64,000 bases of DNA. Origin: Rufibacter radiotolerans (GTDB lineage Bacteria; Bacteroidota; Bacteroidia; Cytophagales; Hymenobacteraceae). This document shows positions 17,178 to 26,471 of this stretch, piece by piece; within the stretch, counting starts at the first letter, position 1; each line of letters starts with the position of its first letter. The position numbers and the translations under genes are program-made. The stretch is from assembly GCF_001078055.1 (NCBI RefSeq), contig NZ_CP010777.1, positions 2,378,408-2,442,407 on the forward strand, read 5' to 3'. Below the pieces are notes generated by a model that did no database searches, was not told where the DNA came from, and worked only from the letters and a program-made list of their open reading frames with translations.

Positions 17178-17837
17178 TTATTGCATGCCGTAAATGTGCT
17201 CAAACCGTTTTATGAGGTTGGTCTGCACATTGAGGTTATGCAGGATACCGTCATGCAGGTCATACACCAAGCCATGCAATTGCGGGGGCTCTTCGTATCT
17301 CATGGCATTCTGGATAATAGACGTTTTGGAAAGGTTGATCACCTGCTCTATCACGTTTAGCTCAACCAATCTCCTGAATCTTTTCTGCTCATCATTGATC
17401 ATGTTGAATTCACTTTCATGAAGCCTGATCACGTCTTTGATATTGGTAAGCCAGTTGTCAATCATACCAAACTGCTTGTCACTAATGGCGGCGGCTACTC
17501 CCCCACAACCGTAGTGACCAACCACCATGATATGTTTCACCTTAAGTACCTCTACGGCATATTGCAACACAGACAGCAGGTTCACGTCTGTGTGCACCAC
17601 CATATTGGCAATGTTGCGGTGTACAAACATCTCGCCGGGCTCTGTGCCGGCAATCTCATTGGCCGGTACGCGGCTGTCTGAGCAGCCGATAAATAAATAC
17701 TTGGGCGCCTGGCCTTTGGAGGAGCGCTCAAAGAAACCAGGGTCAGATTCGTTTTTTTGCTCCACCCACTTGCGGTTGCCTTCAAAAATGCGTTGCATGT
17801 CTGGGTGCGCCATCTGCGTTTGATCTATAGGTGCCAT
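17178..17837 (-). CDS. Beta-class carbonic anhydrase
   Basis: 219 residues. Zinc ligands and catalytic residues are visible: C52-x-D54-x-R56 in GCSDSR, and H108-x2-C111 in GHYGCGG. FVHRNIANMVVHTD is another family block. It converts CO2 and water to bicarbonate and a proton, in the cytoplasm. The gene follows a SulP transporter by 18 nt, an arrangement known from other bacteria in which the transporter brings in bicarbonate or a related anion. The pair probably supplies bicarbonate for carboxylations. Confidence 0.93.
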   Translation of the reverse strand: MAPIDQTQMAHPDMQRIFEGNRKWVEQKNESDPGFFERSSKGQAPKYLFIGCSDSRVPANEIAGTEPGEMFVHRNIANMVVHTDVNLLSVLQYAVEVLKVKHIMVVGHYGCGGVAAAISDKQFGMIDNWLTNIKDVIRLHESEFNMINDEQKRFRRLVELNVIEQVINLSKTSIIQNAMRYEEPPQLHGLVYDLHDGILHNLNVQTNLIKRFEHIYGMQ

Positions 17838-17855
17838 ATTATTTTAAAGTTAAGG

Positions 17856-19415
17856 TTAATGTCCGTTGGTAGAAACCACTGAAGGGATATCGCGAAGAGT
17901 TAACCGGATATCACGTTCATGGGCGACTGTCTTAAAATTCTGGATTGCCTCCAGCACATCATAATCTATGTAGGTAGACTGCGAGCCGTCAATGAGAACC
18001 TCGCTGTTCTCTGGTAAATGGTCCAGGGTGAGCGCCACGCTGGCCTTGTTCAAAAACGTCACGTTCTCGCTCAGCTTGATATGGATTTTCTCCTGGTCTC
18101 CGTCTTTCACCTTCTTGTAGAAGTACGGCGATTTGTAGTTCGCTTTCAGGATGTAGAACACGCCAACCACCAGACCAATGGAGATACCTTTCAGAAGGTC
18201 AGTGAAGAGAATGGCTATAATGGTAATGATGAAGGGAAGGAACTGATCAAGGCCTAATTTCCACTGGGTTTTGTAAAGCATTGGCTTGGTAAGCTTAAAC
18301 CCTACCATTAACAAGACCGCCGCCAACGCCGCCAAAGGCACCAGCCTTAAGACCGTGGTTAAAAACAATACGCTTAGCAGCAGGAAAATACCATGGAAGA
18401 AAGAGGCCAGTTTAGACTCACCACCAGCATTCACGTTAGCCGAGGAACGGACAATTACCGCCGTAAGCGGAATACCGCCAATCAAACCGCTTAACATGTT
18501 ACCCACCCCCTGGGCTTTCAGCTCGCGGTTGGTGGGGGTGCGACGTTTGTGCGGGTCTAGCTTATCTACCGCTTCTACGCTCAGTAAACTCTCAAGGCTA
18601 GCCACAATGGCCAGGGTAAAGGCCAGCACATACACCTCCGGGTTAGAAATAGCTGACCAGTCTGGGAACCGCAGCTCGGCCAATAAGGAGGCCGGGCCCG
18701 AGATATCAGGCAACTGTACCAGGTGGGTAGAAGCAATGGCCAGCGCCGGGTAACTGCCCTGGAACAACAGATTCAGGCCAACGGCTACCAGAACGGCAAT
18801 CAAGGCGCCCGGTACCAGTTTCAGGGCTTTAATCCGTTGGATAAACGGGCGCTCCCATAAAATCATGATAAATAGCGAAACCACCCCTACAATCAGGGAC
18901 CCTATCTGGAAACGGCTGAAGGCATACCCAATCTCAGAGAATGTATTACGGCCATCAGACTGCAGGAAATTAAGGTCACCCAGGAAGTCTTCATCGGCCC
19001 CCAGGAAATGCGGGATCTGTTTCAGGATCAAGATAAGACCAATGGCCGCCAACATCCCTTTGATCACCGAGGAAGGGAAATAAAGCCCGATGATCCCGGC
19101 CTTCAGGTAACCCAAAATCACCTGAATAGCGCCTGCAATCACTACGGCGAGCAAAAAGGAATCAAAGGCACCCAGGGTGGTAATGCCGTTCAAGACAATA
19201 ACGGTAAGGCCCGCTGCAGGCCCGCTCACGCTCAGCTGGGAACCACTCAGCCATGAAACCACCAGGCCGCCAATAATACCGGCAATAAGCCCGGAAAATA
19301 GGGGCGCCCCAGAAGCCAGCGAAATACCAAGGCAAAGAGGCAATGCTACCAGAAACACCACCAACCCCGCTGAAAGGTCTTTTCCTACTGTATTAAATAA
19401 TCCTTTTTCTCTCAT
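17856..19415 (-). CDS. SulP-family anion transporter with STAS domain
   Basis: 519 residues. It has about 10-12 membrane segments and a C-terminal STAS domain (about 425-515, with VTFLNKASVALTLDHLPENS and VLIDGSQSTYIDYDV). Family blocks include GLVVSWLSGSQLSVSGPAAGL and GVGNMLSGLIGGIPLTAVIVRSS. An in-frame GTG lies two codons upstream, but the ATG at 19413-19415 has an AAGGAAAG ribosome-binding match and is preferred. SulP proteins carry sulfate, bicarbonate or other anions. The linked carbonic anhydrase 18 nt downstream points to bicarbonate. The STAS domain usually regulates assembly. Confidence 0.9.
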   Translation of the reverse strand: MREKGLFNTVGKDLSAGLVVFLVALPLCLGISLASGAPLFSGLIAGIIGGLVVSWLSGSQLSVSGPAAGLTVIVLNGITTLGAFDSFLLAVVIAGAIQVILGYLKAGIIGLYFPSSVIKGMLAAIGLILILKQIPHFLGADEDFLGDLNFLQSDGRNTFSEIGYAFSRFQIGSLIVGVVSLFIMILWERPFIQRIKALKLVPGALIAVLVAVGLNLLFQGSYPALAIASTHLVQLPDISGPASLLAELRFPDWSAISNPEVYVLAFTLAIVASLESLLSVEAVDKLDPHKRRTPTNRELKAQGVGNMLSGLIGGIPLTAVIVRSSANVNAGGESKLASFFHGIFLLLSVLFLTTVLRLVPLAALAAVLLMVGFKLTKPMLYKTQWKLGLDQFLPFIITIIAILFTDLLKGISIGLVVGVFYILKANYKSPYFYKKVKDGDQEKIHIKLSENVTFLNKASVALTLDHLPENSEVLIDGSQSTYIDYDVLEAIQNFKTVAHERDIRLTLRDIPSVVSTNGH

Positions 19416-19644
19416 ATGCACGTTCTTTCCTTATGAAAACCAGTTATTGGTTAAAAGATGAGCCAACTGTTCTAAGTTTTCACAAAGGTGCAGGCGCGCC
19501 ATTAAGACGGTATTAAAACCAGATTAAAATTCGATTAAAATTGAAAGTTTATTGAAGAATTGCTTGAAAGGAAACCATAATGTAAAAGGCATGATCAGCT
19601 CACACAGAAAATAAAATTGCTTACCTGGAATGGCTGTACAGGTA

Positions 19645-19692
19645 ATTTCCGTTTTGAGCCTGTTTTCAGGAAAACATGCTCAAAACGGAAAT
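19645..19692. repeat. GTTTT-arm palindrome, copy 5
   Basis: Perfect 15-bp outer arms (ATTTCCGTTTTGAGC) with a slightly imperfect inner stem. It lies 22 nt beyond the stop of the histidine kinase gene (19715), as expected for a 3'-end hairpin. The rest of the 19416-19714 gap holds the SulP promoter region. Confidence 0.85.
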
Positions 19693-19714
19693 GGCCCTAA
19701 CTCCATAGACAGAT

Positions 19715-21100
19715 TTACACCTTATAGGTTTTGTAGAGCTTGGGCAAAGTGATGGTGACTTCGGTTCCCTGGTTGAGCTGGGAATGCACGGCAATGGTGC
19801 CTTTATGCGAATGGATGATTTTCTCGGCCAAGGGCAGGCCTATCCCGTGCCCGGAGATCTCGCGCACGTTCTCTGCCCTGAAAAACGGCACAAACACCTT
19901 GCTCACATCATCAGGCCCCATGCCAATGCCCTGGTCCCGGACCCTGAACACCAGAGATTGCGGCAGCACCTCAATGGAGGCCGAAATTGACGGTTTTTCG
20001 CCGGAGAACTTGGCCGCGTTTTCCAGCACGTTCACGGTGGCAATCAGCAGCAAGGCTTCATTGCCCTGGATAATCAGTTCTTTTTCGTCTTCGGGCAGGT
20101 TAGTGAACTCCACGTCCAGCACCATGCCGGGTTGGCGTTTGCGGGCCTCGGCGCAGGCTTGCCACACCAGCTCGTCCATGCGCAGCTCTGTCATCTGGAT
20201 CTTGGAGGAATCTGAGCTAGCCTGCACCATCTGCAACAGCCCGTTGGAAAGTTGGGTTAATAAGCGGGCATCGTCCAGAATGGAGTGTAATACCCGTTCG
20301 TATTCCTCGGCCGGGCGTTGTTTCATTAGGGCCACCTGCAGCTCTCCAATCATGGCCGTAAGGGGCGTGCGCAGCTCATGTGAGGCGCTGGAAACAAAGG
20401 TGCGCTGCGCCTCAAAGGCGGTTTCCAGACGGTCCAGCAGACTGTTGAAGGTCTGGGCCAGGTGCGCCACCTCATCGGTTCCCTCAGCCTGCGACAGGCG
20501 CCGGTGCAGATCAGAGGCTTTTATTTTTTCCACCTCAGACACCACCTTCAAAAAGGGACGCAACGCCGCCCTGGAGAATGCCATTCCGCTCAACACCACA
20601 ATAATGACAGCAACCACAAAGCCTGTGATAAGCAGGGTGCGCAAGTGCTGCAGCTTGTTGAGGTTGTAGAGGTCAATGGAAGAGGCCAGCACATAAAAAT
20701 ATTCTTTCCGGTGCAGGTACTTAATGCCCACCAGTTGCCGGTCTCCTTGCTCCAGGCGAACCTGGCCCTTTTCCCGCAGGTTCTCCAACAAAGCAGGGGT
20801 GAGGTCTACCCTATCATCGCCCTCGCTGAACACCAACTTGCCTTCCTGGGTATAGACGCTTACCACCTCGCGGGGCAGCATCTGATAGTAGAGGCGTTGG
20901 TCCAGAGCATGCTGCTGGGGGTTTACCGTATCGGCGTCAAGCACGTAATGCGCCGTGGCATAGGCCCGGTTCAGAATCCGGCCGTAGTAATCTGTCTTGC
21001 GGTACAGCGAACTGAAGTAATACACTGACAAGGAAAAGAAAAGCAGGATCACCGTAAAGATGACCGTAAACTGCAGGGTAAGCCGGGTCTTTATCTTCAT
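19715..21100 (-). CDS. Two-component sensor histidine kinase
   Basis: 461 residues. The first membrane segment is at about 9-30, then a periplasmic sensor part (31-150), a second segment (155-175), a HAMP domain (about 175-230), the HisKA box VSSASHELRTPL with phospho-acceptor His241, and an ATPase domain (ENAAKFSG, FRVRDQGIGMG, GHGIGLPL). This is the layout of OmpR-partner kinases that sense envelope or metal signals. It overlaps the response regulator by 4 nt (ATGA), so they are translationally coupled. The ligand is unknown; efflux and transport genes are not adjacent. Confidence 0.92.
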   Translation of the reverse strand: MKIKTRLTLQFTVIFTVILLFFSLSVYYFSSLYRKTDYYGRILNRAYATAHYVLDADTVNPQQHALDQRLYYQMLPREVVSVYTQEGKLVFSEGDDRVDLTPALLENLREKGQVRLEQGDRQLVGIKYLHRKEYFYVLASSIDLYNLNKLQHLRTLLITGFVVAVIIVVLSGMAFSRAALRPFLKVVSEVEKIKASDLHRRLSQAEGTDEVAHLAQTFNSLLDRLETAFEAQRTFVSSASHELRTPLTAMIGELQVALMKQRPAEEYERVLHSILDDARLLTQLSNGLLQMVQASSDSSKIQMTELRMDELVWQACAEARKRQPGMVLDVEFTNLPEDEKELIIQGNEALLLIATVNVLENAAKFSGEKPSISASIEVLPQSLVFRVRDQGIGMGPDDVSKVFVPFFRAENVREISGHGIGLPLAEKIIHSHKGTIAVHSQLNQGTEVTITLPKLYKTYKV

Positions 21101-21780
21101 TTCTCTTCCATTTCCTTTAGCACATAGCCCATGCCCACCAGGGTATGAATGAGCTTGGGGTTAAAGTCTTTGTCAATCTTCTTGCGCAAGAAATTGATGT
21201 ACACGTCAATCACGTTGCTGCCGGTGTCAAAAGAGGTTTCCCAGACCTGCTCAATAATATCTACCCGGGAGACCACGCGTTCTTTGTTGCGCAACAGGTA
21301 CTGCAGCAGGGCAAACTCACGGGCCGTCAAAGAAATAGGAACGCCGCCGCGGTGCACGGTCTTCTTCTGCACGTCCAGCTCCAGGTCGGCAATCTTCAGC
21401 ACCTCAGTGCCCACGCTTTCCTGTGACCGCCGGGTAAGCGCCCTGATGCGGGCCAGCAGTTCCTGAAACTCGAACGGCTTCACCAGGTAATCATCTGCCC
21501 CCGAGTCCAGACCCAGGATCTTATCATCGGTGCTGCCCAGGGCGGTAAGCATAAGAATAGGCAAGGTAAGGTTTTGCTGCCGGATGATCTTACACACCTC
21601 CACCCCGTTCATGCGGGGCAGAATCACGTCCAGGATCACCAGGTCATATTCGTTCTCGGTGGCCAGCTTGGCGCCATAGAACCCGTCATAGGCCTGCTCC
21701 ACCTCATGCATCTGCTCCTCCAGCCCTTTCTTAATGAAAGCGCTTACTTTGGGTTCGTCTTCAATGAGGAGTATTTTCAT
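21097..21780 (-). CDS. OmpR-family response regulator
   Basis: 227 residues. The receiver domain has Asp51 as the phosphorylation site (LVILDVILPRMNG), the acidic pair in IEDEP, and Lys in DYLVKPF. The C-terminal winged helix (SLTAREFALLQYLLRNKERVVSR and GMGYVL) binds DNA. It is coupled by a 4-nt overlap to its kinase. Only 52 nt separate its start from the stop of the last gene of the large DUF4178 operon upstream, on the same strand, so read-through from that operon is possible. Confidence 0.93.
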   Translation of the reverse strand: MKILLIEDEPKVSAFIKKGLEEQMHEVEQAYDGFYGAKLATENEYDLVILDVILPRMNGVEVCKIIRQQNLTLPILMLTALGSTDDKILGLDSGADDYLVKPFEFQELLARIRALTRRSQESVGTEVLKIADLELDVQKKTVHRGGVPISLTAREFALLQYLLRNKERVVSRVDIIEQVWETSFDTGSNVIDVYINFLRKKIDKDFNPKLIHTLVGMGYVLKEMEEK

Positions 21781-21832
21781 GGGGCTAAGTTAGCAACAGG
21801 AACAGGAAATAACAGGAGCAAAGCTCAGGGGC

Positions 21833-22912
21833 TTATGTTTTGAGCGGGCTGCCCGAAGATTTCCAGATAAAACCATCCAGGATGTAATGGGTCATCTGAG
21901 GAAGGGCCAGGAGCGGTACCAAAATAGATAGCAGTAACTTATCCTCTACCTGCGGTAGCATTTGGAAGAAGGTAAACACCTGCGGATGGTCCCTCCAGAC
22001 CAAAGCGTCCCACAAGCCCTCCTCAATATACGCCAAGGCGACCACCAGGCCTACAAAAAAACCAATCCCCACCAAACCCAGGGACCACCGGTCATGCCAG
22101 GCAGGCTTTCCTTCCAAACTGGCCTTTGTTTGGCGCTTGTGTCCATAAATCCAGACCAGGGCCAGGTACGGGATTCCGTGCGAGATCACATTGAAGGAGG
22201 TAAAAATAAGGTCTCCGTTGTAATAAACTATACCAATGTACCAAGCCAGGAATGTGCCTATGATAACCAGATTACGGGGTACGTTTAAGGTTCTTGTTTG
22301 GTATAACACCCAACCTTCCTTTAGCAGGTACACCCCAAAAACCAGCCCGTTAAAAGCCGTAATGAAGGGAGCAACCGCCGGGAAAGACAGGTACACAAAA
22401 TCACGGTCAATAAACCAATTGAAATTCCGCTCTCCCTCCACGTGCCATAATAATAAAGGCAGCAAAGTAGCCGCGTAGATGCAGAAAGTATCCAGGTGAC
22501 GTTCCCAGGCCGGCCGTTTCTCCTTCCTTGAATAAAGGCGCATAAATCCGTATTGCTGCCTGATAAAATGAAACACTGCCAGGTACGCCAACACCCTCCA
22601 GAAGATGCCTCCACCCAGCGCGTATAGTAGCATGCCGCCTACCCAGGCGCCAAACGGCGCCCACACCAACAATTGCCTCCTTTGTGCCAGGGTTTCCTTT
22701 TCCAGATAGGTCCTGAACAAGGTGCTGTATACATGCCCCACATCAATTAAGAGAATGAGCAGGACCCAGGCAGGAACCGGGAGGTTGTGCACATGCTGCT
22801 GGAAAAAATCAGGGAAAAGAACAATGGCCAGCAAACACAGGAAAGGCGGTGACAGGATAAAGACAGTGTCTATCCAGGCAGAATGAAGCCATGGCTGTTT
22901 TGATGGATGCAT
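21833..22912 (-). CDS. Polytopic membrane protein with conserved-looking histidine motifs
   Basis: 359 residues, about nine membrane segments, no family that I can name. Histidines lie next to or within predicted membrane helices: DVGH60, F-H115-FIRQQYG, S-H245-GIPY and T-H342-YILDGFIW. Several polar residues (R, Q, Y, D, W) surround them. This spacing recalls membrane-embedded metal- or heme-dependent enzymes, but no canonical desaturase HxxHH box is present. It is the last gene of a seven-gene operon, 2 nt after the flavoenzyme. Inference: it works with the flavoprotein on a lipid or polyamine-type substrate. An alternative is a structural membrane subunit. Confidence 0.75.
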   Translation of the reverse strand: MHPSKQPWLHSAWIDTVFILSPPFLCLLAIVLFPDFFQQHVHNLPVPAWVLLILLIDVGHVYSTLFRTYLEKETLAQRRQLLVWAPFGAWVGGMLLYALGGGIFWRVLAYLAVFHFIRQQYGFMRLYSRKEKRPAWERHLDTFCIYAATLLPLLLWHVEGERNFNWFIDRDFVYLSFPAVAPFITAFNGLVFGVYLLKEGWVLYQTRTLNVPRNLVIIGTFLAWYIGIVYYNGDLIFTSFNVISHGIPYLALVWIYGHKRQTKASLEGKPAWHDRWSLGLVGIGFFVGLVVALAYIEEGLWDALVWRDHPQVFTFFQMLPQVEDKLLLSILVPLLALPQMTHYILDGFIWKSSGSPLKT

Positions 22913-22914
22913 AT

Positions 22915-24540
22915 TTAAGACAAAAGTTGTTGGGCCGCTTTGATGCCTTGGTAAAAGGCCTCTTCAAAAATTGAAATCCCGCTCAGGTCTGAGTGCGCAA
23001 AGGCAATCTTCCCTTCCAGTAGCGCTCCTTCTTTCTTGCGGTCCTCTCCCCAAAGGAAGCCTGGTACCGGTTTTATCATTCCGTGGCCCCACACCCACAC
23101 GTTTAGCTCCTCTACCTCTTCCCTGATCGTTGGGTGCGCTTTCTCTAGTTCCTGGAGTACTTGCTCTGCCCATTGGTCCTGCTTCTTCATAAAGACTGCC
23201 TGCCGGCCTGCAGCGGAGGAATCTGGCAAGGGTAAATAAAAGGTAATCACCTGTTTTTTGGGGAACCCTTCTACGCTTTGCTGCTGGGCATTCACATACC
23301 CCAATGACTGGCTACCGTAAATCACATTATCCCAGCTTAGGGCCGTTCCTTTCCCTTGGGGTACTTGCTTTACCGTAAGGTTGGCCACTACCCAGGGCGC
23401 ATAGGCAAAGGGCTTCTTATTACCTGTTGGTGAAACCTGGAGCAAGTCTTTCAGAAGTTTCTCCCTCACAAATTGCGGAGTGGCCATGACACATTTCTGC
23501 GCGATCAAGCGCTTGGTTTGGTCGTTGTGCAGGTTGAGGTAATCTATAATGACTTTTCCGTGGGAGAACCCTACATAGTACACCAAAGACCCTGTCCTTA
23601 TATCTGGACCAGCCTGTTCACGGAGCCTTTCCGCAAGCCAATGGTTTCCTTCAGGCCAGGTTAGAACCCGGTCAGCATCTGAGTTGGCTGCTTTTGCTTT
23701 ACGGCCGGCAAAATAATGGATACCCGCCCAGGCGGAGGTCTGCTCTAAGGTAGCCCCGAAATCGTCTAGGCAGCAATATTCCACATACCAGCGTAAGTAG
23801 AGAGAGGTAAAGTTTTGCTGGACCATCCACTCCTGCATGGTCAGGGCATCCAGGTTCCGGAAGCTGGCATCTGTGGAAGAATTATCCAGAGGGATGTCAA
23901 AAGCATAGCGACCATCCGCTCCCTTTGCTTTCTTCATTTCATCCATAAGCGCCACGAACCATTCTATCTGTTTTAAATCCGCCGGAGGCACTCCCCAGGT
24001 AGGTATTAACCCCTCTTGCCAAAAGCCATTGATAAAAAGACGTTCCTCAGGGTCAAAATTGAGATGGTACTCATTGTACACCGGCAGCCCTGACTCATCA
24101 AAGCCGGTAATTACCTTGGCTTCCGCCAGAAAATCTAGAAGGTCCTGGTTGTTATTATTGGGCAAGGGCAAATAATGGGCTCCCCAGGGGAAAGCGCTAT
24201 GTTCGTTTTTCCCTGATTGGCTGTTGCCGCCAGTTCTGTCTTCCAATTCTAGCAAACAGACTTGGGTAGCACCGTTTTTTCTTAGCCACCGGGCCGCCGA
24301 CAAACCCGAGATGCCTCCCCCAATCACCACTATGTCTACTTCTTCAGTGATAGACGGTAGGGTGGTAATGCCCGTTCTTAGCAAATGACCCGCTTTGAAA
24401 GAAGGGCCGAACAGGCGACCGGCAGGAGCCTTTTTAGTTTCTGCTACACAACTCACCAGCGAAGGACCAGCCAGTGCCAGTGCTCCAATTGCCAGGGCAC
24501 TTTTCTTCAAAAACCTTCTCCGCTCTTCCCGTTCCCGCAT
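22915..24540 (-). CDS. Tat-exported FAD-dependent oxidoreductase lipoprotein
   Basis: 541 residues. The N-terminus has a twin-arginine motif (RRRFLKKSA, 7-15), a hydrophobic stretch and a lipobox (SLVSC, Cys31). It is thus probably exported folded with its cofactor and anchored as a lipoprotein. The FAD-binding dinucleotide motif is VVIGGGISGLSAARWL (71-86), followed by LLELEDRTGGNSQS, typical of amine oxidase/protoporphyrinogen oxidase-like flavoproteins. It abuts the aminopropyltransferase-like gene (24540/24541, no gap). An amine-type substrate would fit that neighbour, but this is inference; phytoene-desaturase-like chemistry is an alternative. Confidence 0.82.
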   Translation of the reverse strand: MREREERRRFLKKSALAIGALALAGPSLVSCVAETKKAPAGRLFGPSFKAGHLLRTGITTLPSITEEVDIVVIGGGISGLSAARWLRKNGATQVCLLELEDRTGGNSQSGKNEHSAFPWGAHYLPLPNNNNQDLLDFLAEAKVITGFDESGLPVYNEYHLNFDPEERLFINGFWQEGLIPTWGVPPADLKQIEWFVALMDEMKKAKGADGRYAFDIPLDNSSTDASFRNLDALTMQEWMVQQNFTSLYLRWYVEYCCLDDFGATLEQTSAWAGIHYFAGRKAKAANSDADRVLTWPEGNHWLAERLREQAGPDIRTGSLVYYVGFSHGKVIIDYLNLHNDQTKRLIAQKCVMATPQFVREKLLKDLLQVSPTGNKKPFAYAPWVVANLTVKQVPQGKGTALSWDNVIYGSQSLGYVNAQQQSVEGFPKKQVITFYLPLPDSSAAGRQAVFMKKQDQWAEQVLQELEKAHPTIREEVEELNVWVWGHGMIKPVPGFLWGEDRKKEGALLEGKIAFAHSDLSGISIFEEAFYQGIKAAQQLLS

Positions 24541-26052
24541 TTAGTTTATGTAAGTGGCCCATTCGTCTTCAAAATAACGGACCAGGGCCTGGTTGTTCAA
24601 CTTATTGATTTCGGTTTCACGGGCGGGCATGTCTTTGGGAAAGGTGCGCATCTGTTCAAAGGTAGGGCCGTCCAGAAACTTTAGCTGCGCCAGAAACTGC
24701 CCTTTCACTTGCACCTTTTGTTCCGGAGAGGCCAGCACAAATCCCCAATCCCCAAAGGAAGGAACATGGGCGTGGTACGGCAGTGTAGCAAAGCCGCAAC
24801 TGGTCAAGGTATTCACCACACACCAGTAAGCATTGGGGGCCACGAACGGGGAAGTGGCTTGAATCACGGCCGCCCCATCGGGTGCTATGGCCTGGCGCAA
24901 TACTTTGTAGAAGGTATTGGTGTAAAGCTTTCCAATGGCATAATTGGCAGGGTCTGGGAAGTCAATCACTACAAAATCAAACTGCTCCTTGTTGTTCTTG
25001 AGCCATTGAAAGGCATCTGTGTTAATGACCGTTACCTTTTTAGACAGCAGGGCCTGCTGGTTCAGGTTCTTTAAAACCTCATGGCTAGAAAAAAGCTCCG
25101 TGACGGCTTTATCTAAGTCTACCAATACCACTTTTTCTATGCTGGGGTAGCGCAAAATTTCACGGACCGCCAAACCATCTCCCCCACCCATTACCAGTAC
25201 CTTTTTAGGGCTGGCAACCGAGTTTAACCCCGGGTGAACCAAGGCCTCATGATAGCGGTATTCATCAGCGCTGCTAAACTGAAGGTTTCCGTTCAGAAAC
25301 AGCCTGAACCCTTGGTCATTTTTCGTGAGCACAATCTTTTGGTACGGTGACTGAACAGAATAAATGATCTTATCTGCGTAAGAAAGGCTTTCTGTGAACG
25401 CTAGAATTCTGTCACTCATGATAAAACCGGCCACTAAAGAAAGGATGGCCGCCGCGCAGGAAGCGCGTAGATAATAAATGCCCCTAAGCTCTTTTGTAAA
25501 GTAGAAACATAACCAAAGGGCCACGCCCGCATTAAGCAACCCAAAGAAATAGGAAGTCCGGAGCAGGCCCAGATGCGGCACCAATACCAAAGGGAAGATC
25601 ACAGACGCCAGCAGGGCCCCTATGTAGTCAAAGGTGAAAATTTTGGACACCAGTTCCTTGAACTCAAACCGGTCTTCCAGAATACGCATGATTAACGGAA
25701 TCTCCAGGCCTACCAGAATTCCCGTAAGGGACACCAGTAGGTAAAGCACCATCTGGAAAGAGGCCACCCGGTCAAACAGCAGAAACAGGATGGTAGAGCT
25801 GAAACCGCCCACCAATGCTACCAGCACTTCTATCTGGATAAACCACGCAATCAGGTTCTTGTTGAAGAACCGGGAGAGGTAACTCCCAATACCCATAGAG
25901 AACAGGTACAGCCCAATAATGGTGGAGAATTGCGTGACAGAATCTCCTAAAAGATAACTGGCCAACGTACCCGCCACCAACTCATATACCAACCCGCAGG
26001 TAGCCACCACAAACACTGAAAAAAGCAGGAGGGCCTGTACGCTTATTCGCAT
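24541..26052 (-). CDS. Membrane-fused spermidine-synthase-like (aminopropyltransferase fold) protein
   Basis: 503 residues. The first about 215 residues make seven membrane segments, with SIIGLYLFSMGIGSYLS-type sequence also seen in membrane spermidine synthase homologues. Residues about 216-480 form the Rossmann methyltransferase-like domain: QSPYQKI (235-241), LFLNGNLQFSSADEYRYHE (251-269), GGGDGLAVREIL (289-300), the acidic nucleoside-binding VDLD (311-314) and VVIDFPDP. In true spermidine synthases these bind decarboxylated SAM and putrescine. No SAM decarboxylase gene is in the window. Its place between DUF350 and a flavoenzyme suggests a modification step at the membrane, not bulk polyamine synthesis. 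Confidence 0.87.
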   Translation of the reverse strand: MRISVQALLLFSVFVVATCGLVYELVAGTLASYLLGDSVTQFSTIIGLYLFSMGIGSYLSRFFNKNLIAWFIQIEVLVALVGGFSSTILFLLFDRVASFQMVLYLLVSLTGILVGLEIPLIMRILEDRFEFKELVSKIFTFDYIGALLASVIFPLVLVPHLGLLRTSYFFGLLNAGVALWLCFYFTKELRGIYYLRASCAAAILSLVAGFIMSDRILAFTESLSYADKIIYSVQSPYQKIVLTKNDQGFRLFLNGNLQFSSADEYRYHEALVHPGLNSVASPKKVLVMGGGDGLAVREILRYPSIEKVVLVDLDKAVTELFSSHEVLKNLNQQALLSKKVTVINTDAFQWLKNNKEQFDFVVIDFPDPANYAIGKLYTNTFYKVLRQAIAPDGAAVIQATSPFVAPNAYWCVVNTLTSCGFATLPYHAHVPSFGDWGFVLASPEQKVQVKGQFLAQLKFLDGPTFEQMRTFPKDMPARETEINKLNNQALVRYFEDEWATYIN

Positions 26053-26064
26053 GTAACGCTGGGC

Positions 26065-26283
26065 TTAACCGTGTACAGATGCGCCAATGATAATGGCAAT
26101 GGCAATAATGAAGGCCGCAAAGATGGTGGCCAGCGCCATGTTTTGTTTCTCCAGAATCTCCTTCCAAAGGTTTTCTGGGGTTACCTTCTCCAGCAGCCAA
26201 AACGTGAAAAACAGAATAGCGATCCCTATAAAGGAATAAAGCAAGGATGCCGAAACCAGCTTGTAGTTGATGAGTGATTCCAT
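26065..26283 (-). CDS. DUF350 small membrane protein
   Basis: 72 residues with two membrane helices (about 14-32 and 49-69) and the pattern VSASLLYSFIGIAILFFTFW and NMALATIFAAFIIAIAIIIGA, typical of one DUF350 (YjfL-like) unit. Function is unknown. DUF350 genes recur beside DUF4178 and aminopropyltransferase-like genes in other phyla, as here. It is separated by 12 nt from the downstream gene and 5 nt from the upstream small gene. Confidence 0.85.
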   Translation of the reverse strand: MESLINYKLVSASLLYSFIGIAILFFTFWLLEKVTPENLWKEILEKQNMALATIFAAFIIAIAIIIGASVHG

Positions 26284-26288
26284 AGTTT

Positions 26289-26459
26289 TTATTTGTGGTA
26301 ATAACGGTGTGTGCGGTAACTGCCTGTTCTGGAGCCGCCGGCCTCAGATTCTTCTTTGTCGTCTCCCAGAAAACGGGTGCCAGAAAGTCCGGCATAGGTA
26401 AAGAAACCTACCACCAGCACCAGGTAACCCAGAAATAGAAGCTTTAAACTTTTCTTCAT
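26289..26459 (-). CDS. 56-residue single-pass membrane peptide
   Basis: ATG at 26457-26459, stop at 26289-26291. The N-terminus MKKSLKLLFLGYLVLVVGFF forms one membrane helix or uncleaved signal. A soluble tail follows with an acidic part (GDDKEESEAGG) and a basic, Tyr/His-rich end (SYRTHRYYHK). Spacing supports it: 12 nt after the 438-residue DUF4178 gene and 5 nt before DUF350, with no other coding option in the gap. It is short enough to be missed by common size cut-offs. I recognise no family. It may be a small subunit of the complex made by this operon. Confidence 0.75.
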   Translation of the reverse strand: MKKSLKLLFLGYLVLVVGFFTYAGLSGTRFLGDDKEESEAGGSRTGSYRTHRYYHK

Positions 26460-26471
26460 AAAGGAGTATAG

